A DNA stretch of 19,580 nucleotides from JAEHDI01 sp035455185 (lineage in GTDB: Bacteria; Acidobacteriota; Terriglobia; Bryobacterales; Bryobacteraceae). The stretch is from NCBI GenBank assembly GCA_035455185.1, contig DATIFQ010000425.1, positions 1 through 19,580 on the forward strand. The letters run 5' to 3'. Below, piece after piece: positions 13,588 through 19,580 of the stretch. The notes beneath the pieces were generated by a model. That model was given only the letters and a program-made list of their open reading frames with translations. It did not search any database and was not told where the DNA came from. Made by a program: the position numbers and the translations under genes. How positions within the stretch are numbered: the first letter of the stretch is position 1; each line of letters opens with the position of its first letter.

Positions 13588-14108
13588 ACGGTAACCGACT
13601 GCACAAGCCGGTCCTCGTGCTCAACGCGAGCTACGAGCCGATCAACGTCTGCGCGGCCCGGCGGGCGATCGTTCTGATTCTCAAGGGCGTCGCCACGGCG
13701 GAGGAGCACTCTCACGCCAGGGTTCATTCGGCGTTTGACACGTACCGGTTGCCATCGGTGATTCGTCTGCTTGAGTATCGGCGCATCCCGCACCAGACGA
13801 GGGCGCTCTCGCGCAAGAATATTCTGATGCGCGACCGCTACACGTGCCAGTACTGCCTGCGCACGCTCCCGTCATCCGAACTGACGCTGGACCACGTGAT
13901 CCCCCGCTCCCGGGCTGGCGAAACAAGCTGGGAGAACCTGGTTACCTGCTGTCACCCTTGCAACAACCGGAAAGGAAATCGCACCCCGGAGGAATCGGGA
14001 CTGAAGCTCGTCCGGCTCCCAAGGCCGTTCAGTCTGCACACCAGCCGACACCTCATGCGGCTTCTCGGCAAGGGTGACGACCAGTGGCGCAAGTATCTTT
14101 TCTATTGA
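13581..14108 (+). CDS. HNH endonuclease family protein
   Basis: 175 residues. The N-terminal part (LHKPVLVLNASYEPINVCAA) is typical of a widespread bacterial HNH family. The nuclease core has a zinc knuckle CQYC (Cys89, Cys92), then LTLDHVIPRSRAG with His105, then ENLVTCCHPCNNRKGNRTP, which supplies the second Cys pair (124/127) and the catalytic-site Asn residues. It probably cuts or nicks DNA in a metal-dependent way, but the biological role of this family is not established. The ATG overlaps the comF stop. The 3' end overlaps infC by 7 bp, tail to tail. The pairing with comF could point to DNA uptake or recombination, which is inference only. Confidence 0.92.
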   Translation: MLNGNRLHKPVLVLNASYEPINVCAARRAIVLILKGVATAEEHSHARVHSAFDTYRLPSVIRLLEYRRIPHQTRALSRKNILMRDRYTCQYCLRTLPSSELTLDHVIPRSRAGETSWENLVTCCHPCNNRKGNRTPEESGLKLVRLPRPFSLHTSRHLMRLLGKGDDQWRKYLFY

Positions 14109-14752
14109 ACGGCGGGCGGCGGCTGGGGGCCCGGCGGCGATCCTGACGAGGGCTGCGGCTTGCCTTCCTTCTTCGCAGCCGCCTTCACGGGACTGATGAT
14201 TACGTGGGCGAAGCGTCCTTCCAGCCGGGGCTGGCCCTCGACCGCACCCCACTCGGCCAGGTCCTTGACGAATCGCATTAGCAAGTTCTTGCCCAGGTCG
14301 ACGTGCGCGATCTCGCGTCCCCGGAACTGGACAACCGCCTTCACGCGATTCCCTTCTTTCAGAAAGCGAATGGCGTGGTTCTTCTTGAAGTCGTAGTCGT
14401 GATCGTCGGTATTCGGACGAAACTTGAGTTCCTTTACCTGGATCACGTGCTGCTTCTTTTTCGCTTCCTGCTGCTTCTTCTTTTGCTCATATTGCCATTG
14501 GCCATAGTCCATGGCCTTGGCGACGGGGGGTTCCGCGGTCGGTGCCACCACGATTAGATCGAGGCCCAGTTCCTGCGCTCGACGTAGCGCCTGGGACGTC
14601 GGCAAGATCTCAACGGAACCGTCGGGAAATACGGCACGCACCTCGCGAGCACGAATCGCCTCATTGACGTTTTCCCTGATTCTCGGGCGGCGCGGGATAA
14701 ACGGTCTGCGTGGAATCATCGATAGTCTTTGTCGGAATGGGATCTCTGACAT
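14102..14752 (-). CDS. infC: Translation initiation factor IF-3
   Basis: 216 residues. IF-3 binds the 30S subunit and controls start-codon fidelity. The N-terminal domain reads RIRENVNEAIRAREVRAVFP and GLDLIVVAPTAEPPVAKAMDYGQW. A basic helical linker (YEQKKKQQEAKKKQ) follows, then the C-terminal domain with VKELKFRPNTDDHDYDFK, AIRFLKEGNRVKAVVQFRGRE and LEGRFAHVIISP. A tail of about 28 residues rich in Lys, Pro and Gly follows and is absent from the minimal family. The ATG at 14752 is supported by a TAGGTT hexamer 9 nt upstream; an in-frame ATG at 14719 is an alternative. The usual downstream rpmI and rplT are missing because the HNH gene converges on its 3' end. Confidence 0.96.
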   Translation of the reverse strand: MSEIPFRQRLSMIPRRPFIPRRPRIRENVNEAIRAREVRAVFPDGSVEILPTSQALRRAQELGLDLIVVAPTAEPPVAKAMDYGQWQYEQKKKQQEAKKKQHVIQVKELKFRPNTDDHDYDFKKNHAIRFLKEGNRVKAVVQFRGREIAHVDLGKNLLMRFVKDLAEWGAVEGQPRLEGRFAHVIISPVKAAAKKEGKPQPSSGSPPGPQPPPAVQ

Positions 14753-14757
14753 CCCAT
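14737..14757 (-). repeat. Perfect 7-bp inverted repeat at the infC start
   Basis: ATGGGAT (14737-14743) and ATCCCAT (14751-14757) form a perfect inverted repeat with a 7-nt loop. The infC ATG (14752-14750) straddles stem and loop. If both arms are transcribed the start codon would be partly paired. If translation starts at 14719, the hairpin would lie in the leader. Confidence 0.55.
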
Positions 14758-14761
14758 GTTC

Positions 14762-14767
14762 AACCTA
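14762..14767 (-). promoter_or_regulatory. -10-like TAGGTT before infC
   Basis: On the minus strand TAGGTT ends 9 nt before the ATG at 14752. It is a weak consensus match, counted mainly because the spacing repeats at other genes. The rest of the divergent gap (14768-14844) shows no clear promoter toward the M64 gene. Confidence 0.25.
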
Positions 14768-14844
14768 TCAAAGCACAAATTCAGCCCGGTTGCCAGAGGC
14801 AGGTTGCGCAAAAGCGAGAAGCTGTGGCCCACTGAAGGGTGATC

Positions 14845-16449
14845 GTGAGACCACTGACGCTTCTTCTTGCCTGGGCGTGTCTGACAGTTTCGGCCGCCGA
14901 GGACGGCGCGGCGATTTACAAGCAACACTGTGCCGGTTGCCACGAACCGGAGACGGCCGGACAGACGCCCGACCGCAACGCGCTTGCCCGCATGTCTTAC
15001 GACGCCATTCTGACTACACTCGACACCGGCTCGATGAAATCCTTGGGGGCCGATTTGACACCAGCCGAGCGTCGTGCCGTCTCCCGGTTCCTCGCACGGC
15101 GCGCGTCCGGCGGGCCGCCCCGGACAATGCGCCTGGACTACTTCCACACAGGAAACGCCCGGCAAGAGAGTTTCGCCGTGGACGGGCTTGTCTTGGAGGG
15201 ACCGTGGCCGGGAAACCCAAGGCGTGCGCTCGACACGACCGGCCTCGGCAAGTATTTCTTCGAGATGGTCGACGGCGCCTCTGGCCGGGCGCTGTACTCG
15301 CGGGGCTTCGCTAGCATATTCGGCGAGTGGGAATTGACGCCGGAGGCAAAGGAGAAGCGGGAGACATTTCACGAGTCGCTGCGGTTCCCCGCGCCGTCGA
15401 AGCCGGTTCGCGTGGTGCTAAAAAAGCGTGGCTCCCGAAACGAGTGGCGCGAGATCTGGTCCGTTCCAGTGGATTCGTCCGGACCCTCCGCCGAAAGCGT
15501 GGGTGTCTCATCGAGCGCGCGGGTGTGGGCCGTGACGAAGAACGGCGAACCACAAGACAAGGTGGACGTCCTGTTCCTCGGTGACGGCTATACCGCCACG
15601 GATATGGAGAAGTGGCACGGCGACGCACGCCGCGTGGCGGAACTGCTGTTTGCCGAGTCTCCATTCAAAGAGCGGAAACGCGATTTCAATATCTGGGCAA
15701 TCGACACACCGGCTGGCGAAAGCGGAGTTTCCCGGCCCTCCGACGGTGTGCGGCGGTCGTCTCCTATCGGCGCATCGTACGACGCGTTCGGTTCGGAGCG
15801 ATACGTCCTTGTCTTCGACAACAAGCGCCTCCGGGAAATCGCCTCAGCCGCACCGTATGAGTTTCTCGCCATCATCGTGAACGAGCGCAAGTACGGAGGG
15901 GGCGGGATCTTCAACCTGTATGCAACCTCGGCGGCGGATAACGAATTCACACCCTACGTCTTCGTGCACGAGTTCGGCCATCATCTCGCCGGTCTCGCAG
16001 ACGAATACTACACGTCCGACGTTGCCTACGAGAGCACCGCGGACAGGCCGGAGCCGTGGGAACCGAATGTCACCGCCAACCCGAAGGCATCCCGGTGGAA
16101 GGAACTGCTCACGCCGGGCATCCCCCTGCCGACCCCGTGGTCCAGGGACGAGTTTGAGTCCTCCCAGAAGAATGTTCAGGAAAAGCGCCGCGCGATTCGG
16201 TCCAGGAACCAGCCTGAATCTGAAATGGAAGCGCTTTTCCGCGAGGAGCGCGGGCACCTCACCCGTTTGCTCAAAGCCGAACGGTACGCCGGCAAGGTCG
16301 GCGCCTTCGAAGGCGCGATGTACGAACCACGCGGATATTACCGCCCGCAAGTGGACTGCATCATGTTCACGAGAGACGAAGTGGGTTTCTGCGCGGTCTG
16401 CAGGCGGGCCATCGAACGAGTGATCGACCTGTATACCAGAGGCCAATAA
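14845..16449 (+). CDS. Secreted fusion of a cytochrome c domain and an M64 (IgA peptidase-type) metallopeptidase
   Basis: 534 residues from the GTG at 14845, chosen because GAAGGG lies at SD distance from it but abuts the GTG at 14839. A signal peptide (LTLLLAWACLTVSAA) is followed by a heme c motif, CAGCH (Cys29, Cys32, His33). Met64 in TGSMKSLG is a likely second ligand, and TPAERRAVSRFLA is the usual cytochrome c C-terminal helix. From about residue 93 an M64 N-terminal beta domain follows, with FGEWELTPEA. The peptidase domain comes next, with DVLFLGDGYTATDM, NIWAIDTPAGESG and the zinc motif HEFGHHLAGLADEYY (His375, Glu376, His379). The C-terminus has two late Cys (FCAVC). It heads an operon: the DUF1593 gene starts 2 bp later. 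Heme in an M64 protein is unusual. Confidence 0.88.
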   Translation: MRPLTLLLAWACLTVSAAEDGAAIYKQHCAGCHEPETAGQTPDRNALARMSYDAILTTLDTGSMKSLGADLTPAERRAVSRFLARRASGGPPRTMRLDYFHTGNARQESFAVDGLVLEGPWPGNPRRALDTTGLGKYFFEMVDGASGRALYSRGFASIFGEWELTPEAKEKRETFHESLRFPAPSKPVRVVLKKRGSRNEWREIWSVPVDSSGPSAESVGVSSSARVWAVTKNGEPQDKVDVLFLGDGYTATDMEKWHGDARRVAELLFAESPFKERKRDFNIWAIDTPAGESGVSRPSDGVRRSSPIGASYDAFGSERYVLVFDNKRLREIASAAPYEFLAIIVNERKYGGGGIFNLYATSAADNEFTPYVFVHEFGHHLAGLADEYYTSDVAYESTADRPEPWEPNVTANPKASRWKELLTPGIPLPTPWSRDEFESSQKNVQEKRRAIRSRNQPESEMEALFREERGHLTRLLKAERYAGKVGAFEGAMYEPRGYYRPQVDCIMFTRDEVGFCAVCRRAIERVIDLYTRGQ

Positions 16450-16451
16450 GA

Positions 16452-17825
16452 GTGCCCCTGCTCTGCCGCTGCCTCATTCTTACGATCCTCACGGCGGTTG
16501 TCGGTCTTACTGCGCAGCCGGGCGCCAAGCCGCGCCTGCTCGTCCTGACAGACATCGGCGGAGATCCGGACGACACCCAATCCCTGATCCGTCTGATGAC
16601 GTACTCGAACGAGTTCGACATCGAGGGCCTCATTGCGAGCGCGGCTGGAACGCCCGGTGAACTCGGCGTGGACATCGTGAAGCCGGAACTGATCCGGGAG
16701 GTTGTCGAAGCATACGGCCGGGTTTGCGGCACGCTTTCGCTGCACGCGGCCGGTTATCCTCCAGTGGAACGCGTGCTCGATTGCATCAAGTCCGGCAATC
16801 CGAAGCGCGGCGTCGGACAACTCGGGCACGACAAGGACACCGAAGGCTCCCGGTGGATCATCAAACTCGCAGACCGGCCCGACCCACGGCCGCTGAACAT
16901 CGCCATCTGGGGTGGATCCACGGAACTGGCTCAAGCGCTCTGGCGCGTTCGCAACGACTGCGGCCGCGACGGGCTGAACCGGTTCGTCGGCCGGTTGCGA
17001 GTGCATTCGATCGCACACCAGGACGACACCGGCCCCTGGATCATCGCCAACTTTCCGGAACTGTTCTATGTTCTGAGCATGGAGCCCGACGGCGTCGACC
17101 GGCGCCAGGGTGCGTACCGCGGAATGTATCTCGGCGGCGACGAATCGCTTACTTCACTGGACTGGGTCAACGCCCACGTGAAAACGGACCATGGCCCTCT
17201 CGGAGCGCTCTATCCGCTGAAGACTTGGACCGCCCCAAATCCGCATGGTGTTCTCAAGGAAGGCGATACGCCATCCTGGTTCTACTTCCTGCCGAACGGC
17301 CTGGGCGATCCGGAGCACCCCGAATGGGGCGGCTGGGGAGGCCGCTTCCGCCGTGCTTCCGGACGCCTCTACAGGGACGCGCAGGACTCCACTGCATCTG
17401 TAACTGACGCGCGCGCCACCGTCTGGCGTTGGCGCCCCGCGTATCAGAATGACTTCCAGGCTCGCATGGACTGGTGTGTGAAGGGCTACCGCGAAGCGAA
17501 TCATCCTCCGTTGGTCGTCTTGGACAGCAAACCTGGCCGCGACGTCGTCCGAAAGCAGACGCGCCCTGGCGCGAACGTTCCGCTCAACGCCGCCGGCTCT
17601 TCGGACCCCGACGGCGACCACGTCTCCTATCGCTGGTGGATTTACCGCGAGGCTGGAAGGCTCTCCGAGCAGGCCGTCATCGAGCGGGCTGAACGGGAGC
17701 GGGCCACCGTGCGGATCCCAAGCGGCTCGGCCGGAGCTGAGATTCACGTAATCCTCGAAGCCACGGACAGCGGTGCGCCCCCGCTGATCTCCTATCGCCG
17801 AATGATCCTGGACGTGCGCCCGTGA
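16452..17825 (+). CDS. Secreted DUF1593 (nucleoside-hydrolase-like, Sde182-type) protein
   Basis: 457 residues with a GTG start and a signal peptide (CLILTILTAVVGLTA). The N-terminal nucleoside-hydrolase-like domain opens with LLVLTDIGGDPDDTQSL, whose Asp cluster (34, 38, 40, 41) is the calcium/ribose-site motif of that fold. IAIWGGSTELAQALW, SIAHQDDTGPWI and WGGWGGRFRRASGRLY are typical of DUF1593. From about residue 360 an Ig-like C-terminal domain follows (LNAAGSSDPDGDHVSYRWWI, ending MILDVRP). Related proteins occur in polysaccharide-degrading bacteria and some were described as cellulose-binding; the substrate here is unknown. It lies 2 bp after the M64 fusion and overlaps the glycosyltransferase start by 4 bp (GTGA), so the three genes are one transcription unit. 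Confidence 0.88.
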   Translation: MPLLCRCLILTILTAVVGLTAQPGAKPRLLVLTDIGGDPDDTQSLIRLMTYSNEFDIEGLIASAAGTPGELGVDIVKPELIREVVEAYGRVCGTLSLHAAGYPPVERVLDCIKSGNPKRGVGQLGHDKDTEGSRWIIKLADRPDPRPLNIAIWGGSTELAQALWRVRNDCGRDGLNRFVGRLRVHSIAHQDDTGPWIIANFPELFYVLSMEPDGVDRRQGAYRGMYLGGDESLTSLDWVNAHVKTDHGPLGALYPLKTWTAPNPHGVLKEGDTPSWFYFLPNGLGDPEHPEWGGWGGRFRRASGRLYRDAQDSTASVTDARATVWRWRPAYQNDFQARMDWCVKGYREANHPPLVVLDSKPGRDVVRKQTRPGANVPLNAAGSSDPDGDHVSYRWWIYREAGRLSEQAVIERAERERATVRIPSGSAGAEIHVILEATDSGAPPLISYRRMILDVRP

Positions 17826-18230
17826 CGCAGCCGACGCGCAGAGCGGCCCTATGTGTTCTGCTGGCCCTGACCGCTGCGACGTTTGGTCTGATTTTCGCGG
17901 TGAGCCACATGAGCCATTCCGTGTGGTATGACGAGTCTCTCACCGACATCATCGCGAGGCAACCAACGTTCGGCGGGCTCGTCAAGTCCGCCATGGATTT
18001 GAAAGCGTACCCGCCGGCCTTCTTCGTTGTGGTCCGCTGGGTGTATTCGATCGATGACAGCCCGGCCGGTATGCGGCTGCCGTCGGCGGTCTTTGGCTTT
18101 CTGGCGACGCTCGCCGTCCTCGCTCTCGGAAGGATTGCCGGCGGTGGGAGCACTCGCCAGCGCCTTCTTCGTTCTTACTCCCGGCGCGCTCCGCTATTTC
18201 TCCGACGGAAACGCCTACACACTCCTGGGG
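17822..18230 (+). pseudogene. GT-C (PMT/ArnT-like) membrane glycosyltransferase, frameshifted and cut by an IS element
   Basis: The GTG at 17822 overlaps the DUF1593 stop. The first frame gives a membrane segment (ALCVLLALTAATFGLIFAV), the loop motif VWYDESLTDIIARQP and PPAFFVVVRWVY, then MRLPSAVFGFLATLAVLALG, typical of the first part of GT-C lipid-linked-sugar transferases. Near 18140-18150 (ggcggtggg) the homology jumps one base forward into another frame, continuing VGALASAFFVLTPGALRYF and ending NAYTLLG at the IS boundary. This fits one extra base in a G-rich tract. The rest of the gene (normally 400-600 residues) is not visible and may lie beyond the IS. It would have been the third gene of the M64-DUF1593 operon. 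Confidence 0.8.
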
Positions 18231-18372
18231 TGAACCCCTGTTGTGAGACAATTCGCCGTTGCTACACTTGCCGTTCAATGGTTTTTCCTTCTCAAACAGC
18301 CTCTTCTCCTCCAGAATGGTCCTCGGCTGGCGAAGCGGAGGCGGGCTCTGGTGGAGACCAACCCGCCAAGGA

Positions 18373-19422
18373 CTAGTCAGTCGGAGACTCATCGAGACGA
18401 TGGGTGAGGGGGCCGGCTTCGGTCGGCTCCCGTTGCGCACCGGATCGATAGATCTCCTCATGCCTGAAAAAACTCATCCTCGCTCCTGCAGAACATACGT
18501 CAGCTGCCACCTGCTCGAACTCCTCCGGTGAGCGATAGCCCAGCGCCGAGTGCAATCGGTAGCGATTGTAATACTGTTCGATAAATTCCTCTACGTTGGC
18601 CCGCAGATGCTCGAGGTCCCGGTACTGGTTTGCGTCAATTTCCTCTCGCTTCAGCGTCTTGATAAAGCTCTCGCAACTGGCATTGTCATACGGGTTCGCC
18701 GGCCGACTCATGCTGGGAATCATCTGGTGCTTCCGTAAGATTCTCACGTAATCACCGGAAGCATACTGGACACCGCGATCGGAATGATGAACCAACCCTG
18801 GCAGAGGCCGCCGTTCTGCCAGCGCCCGCGCCAAAGCCGCAAGTGGCAGCCTGGCTGCTAACGTTCGCTCCAGCGCCCAACCGACCACTTTGCGTGAATG
18901 ACCGTCAAGGACGACCGCCAAGTAAACGAACTCGGCTTTCAGTCGAATGTAGGTGATGTCGGCCACCCATAGCTGGTTGATCCCGGTCAGCTTCATGCGG
19001 CTCGCCAGGTTCAGGAAGACCTCCAGCTTGTGATCCGAATCAGTGGTCACCACGAACGCCCGCGGCTGGATCGCCAGCAGGTTATCCTCCCGCATGATCC
19101 GCGCCACTCGCTTGTGGTTCACCAGCATTCCGCGCCGGCGCAGCTCGATCGTGATTCGCCGGTAGCCGTACCGGCGACGATGCTGAAGCGCAATCTCCTG
19201 AATCGCTGATCGTACTTCCATATCCTCTTCCGCCGGCAGCTGTTCTTTCAAAGACCGATAGAACCCTGCCCGGCTGACCTGGGCCAATTGGCACATCCGC
19301 TCGACACTCAAGCTGCCTTGCATAGGCATCAACTCTCGGACCTGCTCGTAGACGCCTTCGCGCCAGAGCTGCTGCTGTTCTGGCGTCGAGCCTCGACTTT
19401 TTGCAAGGCACCTTTGAAAAAA
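18373..19422 (-). CDS. IS3-family transposase OrfB (DDE), made by -1 frameshift from OrfA
   Basis: The OrfB frame is given from the slippery site to the TAG stop; it has no convincing independent start. The N-terminal region has the IS3 helical HTH_21-like segment (RYGYRRITIELRRRGMLVNH). The integrase core has a DD(35)E triad: Asp in WVADITYIR (18958-18960), Asp in HHSDRGVQYAS (18778-18780) and Glu in NASCESFIKTLKREE (18670-18672). The C-terminal YYNRYRLHSALGYRSPEEFE is typical of the family. The frame is intact across this stretch. It inserts the element by an OrfAB fusion protein, so the copy could be active if its right part is complete. Confidence 0.93.
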   Translation of the reverse strand, partial: FFQRCLAKSRGSTPEQQQLWREGVYEQVRELMPMQGSLSVERMCQLAQVSRAGFYRSLKEQLPAEEDMEVRSAIQEIALQHRRRYGYRRITIELRRRGMLVNHKRVARIMREDNLLAIQPRAFVVTTDSDHKLEVFLNLASRMKLTGINQLWVADITYIRLKAEFVYLAVVLDGHSRKVVGWALERTLAARLPLAALARALAERRPLPGLVHHSDRGVQYASGDYVRILRKHQMIPSMSRPANPYDNASCESFIKTLKREEIDANQYRDLEHLRANVEEFIEQYYNRYRLHSALGYRSPEEFEQVAADVCSAGARMSFFRHEEIYRSGAQREPTEAGPLTHRLDESPTD

Positions 19423-19580
19423 TCCACTTCCAGTACTTTCTCGCCCAGCACGCGCTTCAGCTCGCGGATCTCTTTTCGAAGTTCGCGCTCGCGGGAGTTG
19501 GCGGCTGGCCCTGGACCGTCCTCGACCGGCTCCATCTGATCGCGCCACTTGTACAGCTGGGTTCGATGGATCCCCAGCTC
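19329..19580 (-). CDS. IS3-family OrfA (DNA-binding), 5'-truncated by the window edge
   Basis: The frame is open at the right edge, beginning ELGIHRTQLYKWRDQ, the second half of a helix-turn-helix. It continues through a leucine-zipper-like coiled coil (RELRKEIRELKRVLGEKVLE) to VDFFKGALQKVEARRQ and a short Ser-rich tail with a TGA at 19331-19329. OrfA binds the IS ends and multimerises through the coiled coil. The OrfB frame overlaps it in the -1 register. Confidence 0.88.
   Translation of the reverse strand, partial: ELGIHRTQLYKWRDQMEPVEDGPGPAANSRERELRKEIRELKRVLGEKVLEVDFFKGALQKVEARRQNSSSSGAKASTSRSES
19416..19422 (-). promoter_or_regulatory. Programmed -1 frameshift site (T TTT TTC)
   Basis: On the minus strand the heptamer T TTT TTC has the X XXY YYZ phasing in the OrfA frame (codons TTT TTC preceded by T). 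Slipping back one base enters the OrfB frame. A small hairpin (arms 19393-19397 and 19385-19389) lies 18 nt downstream, farther than an ideal stimulator. Confidence 0.65.

Larger units (their letters stand above)
18231..19580 (-). mobile_element. IS3-family insertion sequence (right part beyond the window)
   Basis: The element holds overlapping orfA and orfB in IS3 arrangement, transcribed leftward. The left end is placed at TGAACCCCTG (18231) because the glycosyltransferase homology stops there and IS3 elements start with TG. The boundary could be off by a few bases. The target-site duplication and the other inverted repeat cannot be checked because the element continues past 19580. From 18231 to the orfB stop at 18373 I see no further gene. 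Confidence 0.85.

Noticed and set aside
14839..14844. GTG at 14839 as the start of the M64 fusion
   Set aside because: The GAAGG SD abuts it with no spacer, while the GTG at 14845 has normal spacing and gives a cleaner signal peptide.
18259..18531. 90-residue plus-strand frame at the left end of the IS
   Set aside because: It runs from the IS terminal region into the antisense of orfB, with no similarity to any passenger gene I know.
1..19580. CRISPR arrays, tRNA genes, phage genes or a defence island
   Set aside because: I saw no regularly spaced repeats, tRNA-like cloverleaf or phage structural genes; the HNH and comF pair is not enough to call a defence system.

Overview
The window looks like chromosomal DNA from a GC-rich member of the Acidobacteriota, most likely of the Solibacter/Bryobacter group. 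The best lineage marker is the truncated first gene. Its N-terminal half resembles the TIGR03437 domain, which is characteristic of that group. Secreted sulfatase, DUF1080, DUF1593 and M64 proteins fit a soil degrader. The lineage is inferred from family content only. I see no tRNA, rRNA or CRISPR array, and no gene-free stretch longer than about 300 bases.

Layout, left to right. (1) 2-1414: 3' part of a secreted TIGR03437-type protein. (2) 1487-3049: nuoM, a proton-pumping subunit of complex I, standing alone. (3) 2997-4082 (minus): a radical SAM/SPASM protein whose tail overlaps nuoM by 53 bp. (4) 4116-8294 (plus): class II CPD photolyase, TIGR01777 epimerase, secreted ADP-ribosylglycohydrolase-like protein and a 69-residue CxxC protein. 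(5) 12651-8311 (minus): sulfatase, DUF1080 protein, MqnA/MqnD-family menaquinone enzyme and secreted HEAT-repeat protein. (6) 12772-14108 (plus): comF, then an HNH endonuclease overlapping it by 7 bp. (7) 14752-14102 (minus): infC, tail to tail with HNH. (8) 14845-18230 (plus): an operon of a cytochrome c/M64 peptidase fusion, a DUF1593 protein and the 5' fragment of a GT-C glycosyltransferase. (9) 18231-19580: an IS3-family element inserted in that glycosyltransferase and running off the window.

Functional themes are respiration (nuoM, the futalosine-type menaquinone enzyme, a heme c motif), DNA repair or DNA handling (photolyase, ComF, HNH), and extracytoplasmic degradation (sulfatase, DUF1080, ADP-ribosylglycohydrolase-like, DUF1593, M64).

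The observations I rate highest are these. A TANNNT (-10-like) hexamer lies 6-9 nt before the start codon of seven of about sixteen genes, which suggests leaderless transcripts. A c-type heme motif is fused to an M64 metallopeptidase. comF has no ATG, GTG or TTG start ahead of its N-terminal zinc ribbon. infC lacks its usual rpmI-rplT partners and has a perfect inverted repeat over its start. A perfect 9-bp inverted repeat also covers the nuoM start codon.
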